This document shows, in pieces, positions 43,874 to 52,643 of a DNA stretch of 64,000 nucleotides. The DNA is from Paraburkholderia fynbosensis. GTDB lineage: Bacteria; Pseudomonadota; Gammaproteobacteria; Burkholderiales; Burkholderiaceae. The number at the start of each line of letters is the position of its first letter. Positions within the stretch are counted from its first letter, which is position 1. Where the stretch lies: contig NZ_CADIKI010000011.1 of NCBI RefSeq assembly GCF_902859935.1, positions 124,001-188,000 of the forward strand, given 5' to 3'. The notes below the pieces were generated by a model. It was not told the origin of the DNA. It worked only from the letters and a program-made list of their open reading frames with translations, and ran no database searches. The translations under genes and the position numbers were made by a program.

Positions 43874-44866
43874 ATGGCCCAATTACCCATCAAGCGCGCA
43901 ATCGAACGTGTACCCGGCGGAATGATGATCGTCCCGCTCCTGCTCGGCGCACTCATCGCCACCTTTGTGCCGGGCATGCCGAAATTTTTCGGCTCGTTCA
44001 CGAATGCGCTGTTTACGGGCGCGTTGCCTATCCTTGCTGTGTTCTACGTGTGCATGGGCTCGTCCATCGATATCAAGGCGACGCCCTATCTGCTGAAGAA
44101 GGGCGGCGCACTATTTGCCGCGAAGGTGGGATCGGCGATTGTCGTCGGCTTCGTGCTGGGCCATTTTCTTGGCGAGATGCCCGTTTCTTCCGGACTGTTC
44201 GCCGGCATGTCGACGCTCGCGGTGGTCGCCGCGATGAACGACACCAACGGCGGCCTCTACATGGCGTTGATGGGGCAATATGGCAAATCTGAAGATGTCG
44301 GCGCGTACACGATCATGTCGCTCGAATCCGGCCCGTTCCTCACCATGGTCACGCTCGGCGTGGCCGGGCTTTCGGCGTTTCCCTGGCAGACGCTGGTCGG
44401 CAGCGTCCTGCCGCTGGCGGCCGGCATGCTGCTTGGCAATCTCGACCGGGAAATGCGCGCCTTTCTTGGCCGCGCCGTGCCGGTCATGATTCCGTTCTTC
44501 GCGTTGGCGCTCGGTGCGAGCCTCGACCTGCACAAGGTGTGGCAAGCGGGCCTGCTGGGCATCGGCCTCGGCTTTGCCGTGGTGATCGTCACGGGCATTC
44601 CCCTTTACCTGACCGATCGGCTGACGGGCGGCACCGGTGTCGCTGGCGTGGCCGCCGCCAACACGGCGGGCAACGGCGCGGCGGTGCCGGCGCTGATCGC
44701 CGCGGCCAATCCGGTCTACGCTGAAGCCGCCAAAAGCGCGACGCTGCTGGTTGCCGCTTGCGTGGTCGTGACGGCGATCGTCTCGCCCATACTCACCGCG
44801 GCTGTCGCAAAGCGCGCCGCCGCGCGTGCGCAAGCGAGTGGCTCGACCGTCGGAGCGACACGTTGA
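43874..44866 (+). CDS. KdgT-family sugar-acid permease
   Basis: A 330-residue inner-membrane permease of the 2-keto-3-deoxygluconate permease family, about ten hydrophobic helices. IKRAIERVPGGMMIVPLLLG at the N-terminus, TPYLLKKGGALFAAKVG and GVAGVAAANTAGNAAAVPA-like segments near residue 255 mark the family. The ATG at 43874 was preferred because the family start follows; the frame is open upstream without similarity. With a DUF1537 kinase and PdxA2 downstream it more likely imports D-threonate, D-erythronate or a related four-carbon sugar acid than KDG itself. Confidence 0.85.
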   Translation: MAQLPIKRAIERVPGGMMIVPLLLGALIATFVPGMPKFFGSFTNALFTGALPILAVFYVCMGSSIDIKATPYLLKKGGALFAAKVGSAIVVGFVLGHFLGEMPVSSGLFAGMSTLAVVAAMNDTNGGLYMALMGQYGKSEDVGAYTIMSLESGPFLTMVTLGVAGLSAFPWQTLVGSVLPLAAGMLLGNLDREMRAFLGRAVPVMIPFFALALGASLDLHKVWQAGLLGIGLGFAVVIVTGIPLYLTDRLTGGTGVAGVAAANTAGNGAAVPALIAAANPVYAEAAKSATLLVAACVVVTAIVSPILTAAVAKRAAARAQASGSTVGATR

Positions 44867-46203
44867 GCGCGACTAAACTTCTGATCCTCGCCGACGACCT
44901 GTCCGGCGCCGCGGATTGCGCGATTGCCTTCGCCGCTGCGGGTCTGCGCACGGCGGTGAGCCTCACGGCGGCGCAGGCGATGCCTCACGCCGAAGTGATC
45001 GCGGTGGACACCGACACGCGCCGTATGTCGCCCGCTGACGCGGCACGTTGCACGAGCGCGGCGTGGCAGGTGTACGGCGCGTCGGCCTGCCGGTTGTACA
45101 AAAAAATCGATTCCACCTTGCGCGGCAACTGGGCCGCCGAAGTCGCCGGCTTGCAGCCGCTCGCAGGGCTCGCCATTGTCGCGCCGGCGTACCCGGCAAC
45201 CGGGCGTACCGTGTGTGACGGGCGGGTCTTCGTGCGCGGCGTTCCGCTCGAAGAGACTGAAACCTGGCAGCTCGAACACGCTGGGCGTTCTGCCGATCTC
45301 ACGACGATGCTGGAGTCCGTGGGCCTCACCGCGGCACTGCTGGCGGTCGCGGCGCTGCGCGGCGATCGACAGGCATTGCGCGAGACGCTTGGCGCGGTGA
45401 TGCGCAGCGGCACGCAGGCGCTAGTCGTCGATGCACAAACCGATGCGGACCTCAAGGCGCTCGCCGAGGCCACGGCGTCGCTGGACGGCGCGTTCTTCTG
45501 GGTCGGCTCTGGCGGACTGGCTCGCGAGTTGGCTTTGGTGTGCGACCGGTCCGCGCCCGCGCCGGACGAAAACGCGGCGCCGTCGCAGATAGACCGGCAG
45601 GACGGCGCGGTGCTGATTCTGGTCGGCAGCCTCTCGGCGGTCTCGGAGCGGCAATGCGCGATGCTACGCGAGCGCGCGGGCATCGCCGAGTTCGTGGTGC
45701 CGCCCGCCGTGCTGCGAGACGCCGAGCGGCATCCGCAATGGCCGGCCTGGCAGGCCCGCGTGGCCGCGCACCTTGGCGAACGCACCGATCTGCTGCTGCG
45801 CATCGGGCGCGACGAGGCGTTCGATCCGGCCGAGGGTGCGCATCTGTCGAAGGTGCTGGCTGCGCTCGTTGCGCCATCGTTTGCGCATCTCAGCGGACTG
45901 ATCGCCACCGGCGGCGAAACCGCGCGAGCGATGCTAAGCGCGGTCGACATCGCCAGTTTGCAATTGCTGTCGGAGATCGAGCCGGGCGTCGCGGTAGCGC
46001 GTCCGCATGGCCGCGAGCACCTCGCGATTGTCACCAAGGCCGGCGCATTCGGCAGCGAGCATGCGCTGTACGGCGCTTACCTTCATCTAAGGAGCGTGAC
46101 CGACTCGGCGCGCAGCGGGCCGGAACTCAGCAACGCGGCCGGCACCTCCACACCCTCAACGGCTTGCAACACGAGCCCTCGAAATTCAGCCAAAACATTA
46201 TGA
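44863..46203 (+). CDS. dtnK: Four-carbon acid sugar kinase (DUF1537; D-threonate kinase-type)
   Basis: A 446-residue DUF1537-family kinase, phosphorylating sugar acids such as D-threonate or D-erythronate. The N-domain starts KLLILADDLSGAADCAIAFA, the substrate-binding DDxxGA-type signature; KKIDSTLRGNWAAEV follows near residue 80; the C-domain binds ATP with GSGGLAREL and LIATGGETARAML. A TTG at 44863 overlapping the permease stop (TTGA) was chosen as start since the family N-terminus follows directly; no nearer ATG exists. It overlaps pdxA2 by ATGA. The last 40 residues form an atypical Ser/Thr-rich tail. Confidence 0.85.
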   Translation: MSATKLLILADDLSGAADCAIAFAAAGLRTAVSLTAAQAMPHAEVIAVDTDTRRMSPADAARCTSAAWQVYGASACRLYKKIDSTLRGNWAAEVAGLQPLAGLAIVAPAYPATGRTVCDGRVFVRGVPLEETETWQLEHAGRSADLTTMLESVGLTAALLAVAALRGDRQALRETLGAVMRSGTQALVVDAQTDADLKALAEATASLDGAFFWVGSGGLARELALVCDRSAPAPDENAAPSQIDRQDGAVLILVGSLSAVSERQCAMLRERAGIAEFVVPPAVLRDAERHPQWPAWQARVAAHLGERTDLLLRIGRDEAFDPAEGAHLSKVLAALVAPSFAHLSGLIATGGETARAMLSAVDIASLQLLSEIEPGVAVARPHGREHLAIVTKAGAFGSEHALYGAYLHLRSVTDSARSGPELSNAAGTSTPSTACNTSPRNSAKTL

Positions 46204-47201
46204 GCAACTACCTTCCTGTCATCGGCATCACGATGGGCGACGCAGCCGGCGTGGGTCCCGAGATCGTGGTCAAGAGCCTGACGCATGAGTCGGTCTATCA
46301 GCAGTGCCGCCCGCTCATCATCGGCGACGCGGCACGCCTCGAGCGCGCGAATGAGATTCTCGGCGGCAGCGCCACGGTGCGTCGTATCGAGAAGGCGTCG
46401 GATGCCCGCTATGAGCGGGGGAGCATCGAGTGTATCGACCTCGCGCTGATTCCCGCCGACCTGCCGTTTGGCAAGCTGTCGGCACTCGCGGGCGACGCCG
46501 CCTACCGCTACATTGCGCGCGCGGTCGAGCTGGCAAAAGCCGGCGAGATCGACGCGATCTGCACGGCGCCCCTGAACAAGGAAGCGCTGCACGCGGGCGG
46601 TCACAAATATCCCGGACACACCGAGATGCTCGCGCACCTCACCGGCATCGACGAAGTCTCGATGATGCTCGTGGCGCCTAAATTGCGCGTGATTCACGTG
46701 ACCACGCACATTGGCATCATCGACGCGATTCGCAAGATCGAGCCGGGCCTCGTGCAGCGCACGATCGAACGCGGTCATGCGACGCTCGTGAAGGCCGGCA
46801 TCGCCAATCCGCGCATCGCCGTGTGCGGCATCAATCCGCATGCGGGCGAAAACGGCCTGTTCGGTTATGGCGAGGAAGAAGAAAAGATCGTTCCCGCGGT
46901 GCAGCGTCTTCGCGAGCGAGGCTGGGACATTGAAGGTCCGTTGCCTGCCGATACGCTTTTCTTCCGCGCCGGACGCGGCGATTTCGACCTGGTGGTCGCG
47001 ATGTACCACGATCAGGGCCACGGTCCGGTCAAGGTTCTCGGGCTGGAGGCGGGCGTCAATGTGACGGTCGGGCTGGACGTGATCCGCACCTCGGTCGATC
47101 ACGGCACGGCGTTCGACATCGCCGGCAAGGGCATTGCCGATGAGCGCAGTCTCCTCGAAGCCTTGCGCCAGGGCGCCGAACTCGCCACGCGGCGAGCCTG
47201 A
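46200..47201 (+). CDS. pdxA2: PdxA2-type 4-phospho-D-threonate/erythronate dehydrogenase
   Basis: A 333-residue member of the PdxA family. IGITMGDAAGVGPEIVVKSL at the N-terminus, GHKYPGHTEMLAHLTG with metal-binding His, NPHAGENGLFGYGEEE and MYHDQGHGPVKVLG are all diagnostic. Next to a DUF1537 kinase, PdxA2 proteins oxidise and decarboxylate 4-phospho-D-threonate or erythronate to dihydroxyacetone phosphate rather than making vitamin B6. The ATG at 46200 overlaps the kinase stop; the longer open frame upstream has no similarity. Confidence 0.9.
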   Translation: MSNYLPVIGITMGDAAGVGPEIVVKSLTHESVYQQCRPLIIGDAARLERANEILGGSATVRRIEKASDARYERGSIECIDLALIPADLPFGKLSALAGDAAYRYIARAVELAKAGEIDAICTAPLNKEALHAGGHKYPGHTEMLAHLTGIDEVSMMLVAPKLRVIHVTTHIGIIDAIRKIEPGLVQRTIERGHATLVKAGIANPRIAVCGINPHAGENGLFGYGEEEEKIVPAVQRLRERGWDIEGPLPADTLFFRAGRGDFDLVVAMYHDQGHGPVKVLGLEAGVNVTVGLDVIRTSVDHGTAFDIAGKGIADERSLLEALRQGAELATRRA

Positions 47202-47210
47202 GGCGCGGCG

Positions 47211-47816
47211 ATGGGAGCGCCTGTGCGCAGAACCGCGGACTTTCACCAGAAGCTGCTGCACGCCGGCGTCGCCCTGTTTGCCGAAACTGGTTATCACGGC
47301 ACCGGCGTGAAGGACATCGTTGCGCGCGCCGGCGTGCCGAAGGGTTCGTTCTACAACTACTTCGACAGCAAGGAAGCGTTTGGCGCGGCGATCCTGCGTC
47401 ACTACGCGGACGAGCAGGCGGCGGAGTGGCAGCAGTATTCGATCGAAGTGGATGCCTCTGATCCGCTGCTCGCGCTACGCGGCATCTACGAGCGCATCAC
47501 GGCCGACTACGAGGCTTGCGACGATCGTTGCGGATGCCTGTTAGGCAATTTTGCCGGCGAGATCGCGCAGTCGAGCGATCTGTGCCGCCGTGCGGCGCGC
47601 CAGACGGTTGACGAATGGCGCATGCGTTGCGCCGAGTACCTGCGCCGAGGACAGGAGTTCGGTTCGGTGCGCCGCGATCTTCCGGCTGAAGCAATGGCAG
47701 ACCTTTTCTGGAACACGTGGGAAGGCAGCCTGTTGCGGATGAAGCTGGAGGACTCGATCGAACCATTGAACGCCTGTATCCATTCGATGTTCGATCTGTT
47801 TTTCAAATCCCGGTAG
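47211..47816 (+). CDS. TetR-family transcriptional regulator
   Basis: A 201-residue TetR regulator embedded in the sugar-acid operon, 9 bp after pdxA2. The HTH reads AGVALFAETGYHGTGVKDIV then AGVPKGSFYNYFDSKEAFGA. The C-domain has CDDRCGCLLGNFAGEIAQSS, the pattern of TetR proteins linked with YqhD-type alcohol dehydrogenases and glyoxal/aldehyde response (YcdC/AcuR-like C-domain). It probably regulates the alcohol dehydrogenase just downstream, while the DeoR protein regulates the sugar-acid genes. Confidence 0.85.
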   Translation: MGAPVRRTADFHQKLLHAGVALFAETGYHGTGVKDIVARAGVPKGSFYNYFDSKEAFGAAILRHYADEQAAEWQQYSIEVDASDPLLALRGIYERITADYEACDDRCGCLLGNFAGEIAQSSDLCRRAARQTVDEWRMRCAEYLRRGQEFGSVRRDLPAEAMADLFWNTWEGSLLRMKLEDSIEPLNACIHSMFDLFFKSR

Positions 47817-47925
47817 CAACAGTAAGCGAGGTCGGCACGCCGGGCGGCGCGCAGTCGCTCTGCGGTGCGGCGTTTGTCCGCAGTTGAGACGACCGGTCAT
47901 ATCAATGCAGGAAAGCAAGGTCCCC

Positions 47926-49080
47926 ATGCAAAACTTCATCTTTCACAACCCCACTCGCATTCTGTTCGGCGAAGGCCAGATCGCCGCACTCGACACCGAG
48001 GTCCCGGCCAACGCGCGCGTGCTGATTACGAGCGGCGGCGGCAGCATCAAGAGCAATGGCGTGCTCGCGCAAGTGCAGGCAGCGCTCGGCGAGCGTGCCT
48101 ATTTCGTGTTCGGCGGCATCGAGCCGAATCCCACCTACGAAACCTTGATGCAGGCGGTCGCGTTCGCACGTGAGCGCGACCTCGACTTTCTGCTCGCAGT
48201 CGGCGGCGGCTCGGTGATCGACGGCACCAAGTTCATCGCGGCCGCACTGAAGTTCGACGGCGAGCCGTGGGACATCCTCGCGAAACAGGTCGAAGTGCGC
48301 GACGCAATGCCGTTCGGCAGTGTGCTGACGTTGCCGGCCACGGGTTCCGAAATGAACAACGGCGGCGTGATCAGCCATCGCGCGAAAGGCGACAAGCTGC
48401 CGTTTCGCAGCGAAGCCACCTATCCGCGGTTTTCCGTGCTCGATCCCGTCACGACCTACTCGCTGCCGCCGCGGCAGATCGCCAACGGCGTCGTCGACGC
48501 ATTCGTTCATGTCGTCGAGCAGTACCTGACCTATCCGGTCGATGCGAAAGTGCAGGACCGCTTTGCCGAAGGGCTGTTGATCACGCTGACCGAAGTGGGC
48601 CCGCAGGCGCTTGCCGAGCCGCACAACTATGCGGTGCGCGCGAACCTTATGTGGACCGCGACGCTCGCGCTCAACGGCCTGATCGGCGCAGGCGTGCCGC
48701 AGGACTGGGCGACCCACATGCTCGGCCATGAAATCACCGCGCTGCACGGGCTCGATCACGCGCAGACGCTCGCGATCGTGCTGCCGGCCATGCTGAGCGT
48801 GCGACGGCAACAGAAGCACGCCAAGCTGCTGCAATACGCGGAGCGCGTCTGGAACATTACCGAGGGCAGCGAGGACGAGCGCATCAGTGCGGCGATCACG
48901 GCAACGCGCGTGTTCTTCGAGCGCATGTCGCTCGGGACCCGGTTGCGCGACTACCGGATTGGCGGCAGCTCCATCGGCACGCTGATCAACAAGCTCGAAG
49001 AGCACGGGATGACGGCGTTGGGCGAGCACGGCGACGTGACGCTCGAAGTCAGCCGCCAGGTCTATCAACTTGCAGTCTGA
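47926..49080 (+). CDS. Iron-containing alcohol dehydrogenase (YqhD/BDH-type)
   Basis: A 384-residue group III metal-dependent alcohol dehydrogenase. It begins NFIFHNPTRILFGEGQI as YqhD does, has the cofactor motif GGGSVIDGTKFIA, and metal ligands in DAFVHVVEQYL and HMLGHEITALHGLDHAQTL. YqhD-type enzymes reduce reactive aldehydes with NADPH. The ATG at 47926 matches the family start; ATG codons at 47884 and 47905 are in frame. Position after a TetR regulator suggests aldehyde detoxification linked to sugar-acid breakdown. Confidence 0.88.
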   Translation: MQNFIFHNPTRILFGEGQIAALDTEVPANARVLITSGGGSIKSNGVLAQVQAALGERAYFVFGGIEPNPTYETLMQAVAFARERDLDFLLAVGGGSVIDGTKFIAAALKFDGEPWDILAKQVEVRDAMPFGSVLTLPATGSEMNNGGVISHRAKGDKLPFRSEATYPRFSVLDPVTTYSLPPRQIANGVVDAFVHVVEQYLTYPVDAKVQDRFAEGLLITLTEVGPQALAEPHNYAVRANLMWTATLALNGLIGAGVPQDWATHMLGHEITALHGLDHAQTLAIVLPAMLSVRRQQKHAKLLQYAERVWNITEGSEDERISAAITATRVFFERMSLGTRLRDYRIGGSSIGTLINKLEEHGMTALGEHGDVTLEVSRQVYQLAV

Positions 49081-49121
49081 GCGATCCCGTGTCCGCTTGA
49101 CTGTTCTCCTGGATTATCACC

Positions 49122-50027
49122 ATGAAGATTGGATTTGTAGGTCTTGGCTCGATGGGCGCCGCAATTGCGATGAACCTGGTCGAGTCCGGGCATGAGGTGC
49201 ATGTTTTCAACCGCACGCCCGCGAGGGCGGAGCCTTTGCGCGCCGCCGGCGCACATGTCGCCGCAAGCCCCGCCCACGCCGCGGAATCGGCCGACGTCGT
49301 GTTCACGATGGTCGCCGACGATGCCGCGCATGCAGCCGTCACGTTCGGCGAGGCCGGCATTGCTGGCGCGCTGCGCCCGGGTGCACTGCATATCTCGATG
49401 AGCACGATTAGCGTCGCGGCCGCGCAGGATCAGGCGACGCGCTACCGCGAAGCGGGGCTCGCTTTCGTGTCCGCGCCGGTGTTTGGCCGGCCCGACGCCG
49501 CGGCGGCGCGCAAGCTCTTCATCATGGCCGCGGGCGAGGACGCGCATCTCACCGTCGCGGTCCCGCTTCTCGAGCAACTCGGACAGTCGGTCGGCATCGT
49601 CGGCACGGATCCTTCGCAGGCGAACCTCGTGAAGCTGATCGGCAATTTCATGCTGTCCGCGATCATCGAGACGTTGGGTGAGGCCTGTGCGGTGGCCGGT
49701 AAGGCGGGCATCGATCCGATGCGCCTCGTCGAATTGCTGACGAGCGCGAACTTCAACGCGCCGCCGTACAAGATTTACGGCTCGTTGATCGCGTCCCAGC
49801 AGTTCCAGCCGCCGGGCTTTTCGTTGCCGCTCGGCCAGAAGGACAACCGTCTGATGCTGGTGGCCGCCGAGGCACTCGGTGTGCCGATGCCGTTGGCGAG
49901 CCTCGTGCGCGACCGCTTCCTGACCTTGCGTTCGCAAGGGATTGGCGCCGCGCACGACTGGTCGGCCGTAGCGTTGTGTGCGTTGTCCGATGCGGGCATG
50001 AGCAAGCCGGCTCACTTGCGAACCTAG
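49122..50027 (+). CDS. NAD(P)-dependent dehydrogenase of the 3-hydroxyisobutyrate dehydrogenase family
   Basis: A 301-residue beta-hydroxyacid dehydrogenase. GFVGLGSMGAAIAMNLVESG binds NAD(P); SAPVFGRPDAAAARKL is the substrate loop; the catalytic Lys is in ANLVKLIGNFMLS; KDNRLMLVAAEALG comes near the end. It lies 41 bp after the alcohol dehydrogenase. In four-carbon sugar-acid operons such enzymes (LtnD-like) can epimerise threonate by oxidation, so a link to the kinase/PdxA2 genes is plausible. Other 3-hydroxyacids or succinic semialdehyde are possible substrates. Confidence 0.86.
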   Translation: MKIGFVGLGSMGAAIAMNLVESGHEVHVFNRTPARAEPLRAAGAHVAASPAHAAESADVVFTMVADDAAHAAVTFGEAGIAGALRPGALHISMSTISVAAAQDQATRYREAGLAFVSAPVFGRPDAAAARKLFIMAAGEDAHLTVAVPLLEQLGQSVGIVGTDPSQANLVKLIGNFMLSAIIETLGEACAVAGKAGIDPMRLVELLTSANFNAPPYKIYGSLIASQQFQPPGFSLPLGQKDNRLMLVAAEALGVPMPLASLVRDRFLTLRSQGIGAAHDWSAVALCALSDAGMSKPAHLRT

Positions 50028-50079
50028 CCGCTCCGCGACTGATTCGACGGTCTACACGCTGAGCCACACGATGGCGAGC

Positions 50080-50103
50080 GCTGCCGCGGCCAGCCGCGGC
50101 AGC
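50080..50103. terminator. Perfect 10-bp inverted repeat, possible terminator
   Basis: GCTGCCGCGG / CCGCGGCAGC with a CCAG loop, 50 bp after the dehydrogenase stop and between it and the convergent soxR remnant. Very strong stem but no T tract on either strand. Confidence 0.5.
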
Positions 50104-50113
50104 AGTAAGCCGT

Positions 50114-50591
50114 TCAGGGGCTGCCATCCGAATTCGACTCTCCATCCTCAATCAAGACAGCCCCTGAGCTCCCCTTTCCCAGATTATCTTCGGGATTCCT
50201 CAACGGACATTCGTCAAGCGATAGGCAACCGCATCCAATACAGGACTCCAGATTAGTTTGGAGGCGCAATAACGCGTCAATCCGTTGTTGTAAGGCTTCA
50301 TTCCATCTGGCGGAAACCTGCGCCCATTCCGCGGTAGTGGGTTTCCTATCGTGGGGTATTGCGGACAAGGCTGCCCCAATCTCGACAAGGGGACGCCGAC
50401 ACGCTGAGCCGCCTTGATGATCGCTATCCGTCTCAGCATCCCACGGCTGTAGAGCCGCTGATTTCCGTTGGTCCGCGTGGGTTTAAGAAGACCTTGGACT
50501 CGTAGAAGTGCAGGGTGGAGACCGGAACGCCGCTGCGCCGGGACACTTCTCCGACTGATAGCTGCTGCACGGACGTAAGTTTTTCAGACAT
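50114..50591 (-). pseudogene. soxR: soxR pseudogene with two frameshifts
   Basis: SoxR is a MerR-family [2Fe-2S] redox sensor. The first frame gives LSVGEVSRRSGVPVSTLHFY then ESK, after which a one-base deletion near 50493 shifts the match to LLKPTRTNGNQRLYSRGMLR in another frame. Near 50384 a second one-base deletion shifts it to ALSAIPHDRKPTTAEWAQ, which runs through the intact cluster motif CIGCGCLSLDECPL to the stop. All conserved parts remain, so the loss is recent or a sequencing artefact. A near-perfect SoxR operator lies just upstream. Confidence 0.82.
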
Positions 50592-50600
50592 AGCGCTTGA

Positions 50601-50618
50601 CCTCAACCACGGTTGAGA
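50601..50618. promoter_or_regulatory. SoxR box
   Basis: An 18-bp inverted repeat, CCTCAACCACGGTTGAGA, with arms CCTCAAC / GTTGAGA and one mismatch at the outer base, closely following the known SoxR operator (CCTCAAG-N4-CTTGAGG). It lies 9 bp upstream of the soxR remnant start and just before the truncated FMN-reductase frame. Confidence 0.8.
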
Positions 50619-50624
50619 ATTTAG

Positions 50625-51089
50625 GAGCGGCTTGCCGACAGGGTTGAACTGGATCTTGTCAGCCTGGCTGAAGTTCCCCTTTACGATGAAGACCTTGAGC
50701 ATTCGCCCCCGCAAGAAATTACCCGGCTGTGGGATGCGGTAAGAAGCTGTGACGGGATGATCATAGGTACTCCGGAGTATAACCATGGCATGTCGGGTGT
50801 GATGAAGAACGCGCTGGACTGGCTTTCGCGGCCTTATCGGAATAGTCCGATCAAGGGCAAGGCAGTCCTGACGTTCACGGCTTCTTCCGCATACACGGGC
50901 GGGGTCCGCGCGCAAGCTCAGCTAAATGAAACCATTAGCGCAGTCGAGGCTATTCGTGTTGCCTTTCCTCAAATCGCTGTAGCTTTATCGCACACCAAAA
51001 TAAGCAATGGAGTCTTCAATGACGAAAAGACGATTGAATTCATGCTTGAAGGAGTCGGCAGTCTCATGGATCTGATTGAAAAAATTTAG
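50625..51089 (+). pseudogene. NADPH-dependent FMN reductase, N-terminally truncated
   Basis: The open frame from 50625 encodes ELDLVSLAEVPLYDEDLE, then GTPEYNHGMSGVMKNALDWL and SRPYRNSPIKGKAVLTF, characteristic of NADPH-dependent FMN/chromate reductases of the flavodoxin-like fold. The family's N-terminal strand and phosphate loop (G-S-L-R-x-x-S) are absent: a stop lies at 50622 and the SoxR box immediately before it. No start codon lies in the frame before 50757. About 30 residues have been deleted. Flavin binding would be impaired, so it is called a pseudogene. Confidence 0.72.
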
Positions 51090-51206
51090 TCACGGCTCGA
51101 TAACGTTATTTTTTACCGGCGCAACTTGGCTCGTTTGTTACGTCGGGAGGTTGATCATGATGAAGCCTTAGGGACGGTGCCGGGCCACGTGGCGAGTCGA
51201 TGCGGC

Positions 51207-52553
51207 TCAACGCAATAGTTCACCGCTCAGTCCATCTGTCTTCGACGGCGACCCGGCCCCCGACCTTCTCGTCGGCAACCCATAACTTGCAAGCAGCGCG
51301 ACCGTGCATGCGCCGATGACATACCAGGCTGGCGCCGCGAGGGAGCCGGTTACGCGAATCAGCATGGTCGCCAGCAACGGCGCAAAGCCGCTGAATGCGA
51401 CAACCGATATGTTATAAGCCAGCGCGATTCCGCTGAATCTGACCTGGACAGGGAATTGGTCGGCGAGCACCGACGCCCATGTTCCGCTTGCCAGTGAAAA
51501 AACCAGGCCGGCAAGCACAAACAGCAACACCGGATTGACGGTATGACTCGCCAGCGCTTCATAGAACGGGTAACTCAACGCGATCAGCAGCGCCGCTGAC
51601 GCTCGAAGCAGGTACCGGCGCGGGATCTTGTCGCCAAGCCAGCCCGCGGCCAGGAGACCGAAGGAACTGACGACCAGGTAAGCGTTCTGGGCAATTGCCG
51701 CGGTCCGCGGCGCATAGTGCAGTTGCTGGACGAGGTAAGCGGGCATATGGCCATAAAGTACGCCATTGATGCCAGCCATCACGGCGATCGACAATGCGCC
51801 CGTCGCGACCGCCTTGCCATGACGTCGCAAGGTCTCGCGAAACGGCTGTTTGACGACAGCGCCATGCATCTCCTTGAACTCGGGCGATTCGTCAAGATTG
51901 CGACGCATCAGGTAGGAAGCGATCCCGCAAACGCCGCCGAAAAGAAACGCGATCCGCCAGCCATACGCCGCCGCGTCCGCGGCGGACAGGTAGGTCTGGA
52001 TGCCCAGGTTGACGAACGTGGCGAGCAACACGCCCACGTTCACCGCGCAGATAATAATGCCGGCAGCGAGCCCCGCCCGATGCGGCGCGGCTTCCACTGC
52101 ATAGGTAATCGCGCCGGGCATTTCTCCGCCGACGCAAAATCCCTGAAGCATGCGCAGCAGGATCAGCAGGAGCGATGCGGTCATGCCCCAGCTCTGATAA
52201 TTGGGCAGCAGGCCGAGACAGATCGTAGCGGTCGTGACCACAATGATCGAGCCTAGGAACACCGGACGCCGGCCATAACGGTCGCCCCAGCTACTGAGCA
52301 CAATTCCGCCGAGCGGTCGGATCACGTATCCGACTGCGAGCACGGAGAAAGTAGCCAGCATGCTGATCAACGACGACGCGCTCGGGAAAAACTGGGCCGC
52401 GATGTTATGGGCAAAGAAACCGTAGACGATGAAATCGTAAAACTCCAGCGAGCCGCCAAGGCTTGCGATGAGAATCATCTTCCACTGCGACCGGGACAAG
52501 CCGGATGACTGCCGACGGTCGGCGCCGCCGACCGGATTGCGGGAAATTCCCAT
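51207..52553 (-). CDS. MFS transporter, metabolite:H+ symporter (MHS) type
   Basis: A 448-residue inner-membrane transporter with 12 predicted helices. SLEFYDFIVYGFFAHNIAAQF at TM1 and GGIVLSSWGDRYGRRPVFLGS in loop 2-3 are the MHS/aromatic-acid signatures, and GFCVGGEMPGAITYAVE comes near TM4-5. It is third in the leftward operon after the FAH-family and hydroxylase genes, so it probably imports the aromatic acid those enzymes degrade. The 117 bp after its stop show no gene. Confidence 0.88.
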   Translation of the reverse strand: MGISRNPVGGADRRQSSGLSRSQWKMILIASLGGSLEFYDFIVYGFFAHNIAAQFFPSASSLISMLATFSVLAVGYVIRPLGGIVLSSWGDRYGRRPVFLGSIIVVTTATICLGLLPNYQSWGMTASLLLILLRMLQGFCVGGEMPGAITYAVEAAPHRAGLAAGIIICAVNVGVLLATFVNLGIQTYLSAADAAAYGWRIAFLFGGVCGIASYLMRRNLDESPEFKEMHGAVVKQPFRETLRRHGKAVATGALSIAVMAGINGVLYGHMPAYLVQQLHYAPRTAAIAQNAYLVVSSFGLLAAGWLGDKIPRRYLLRASAALLIALSYPFYEALASHTVNPVLLFVLAGLVFSLASGTWASVLADQFPVQVRFSGIALAYNISVVAFSGFAPLLATMLIRVTGSLAAPAWYVIGACTVALLASYGLPTRRSGAGSPSKTDGLSGELLR

Positions 52554-52643
52554 GACTCCTCCAACTGATTGTCGGCTTCTTTGTCCGATGATTTACGTGC
52601 GTCGACCGCGAGACGTCTCGCGTGGCAACGGATTTTTGCAGGC

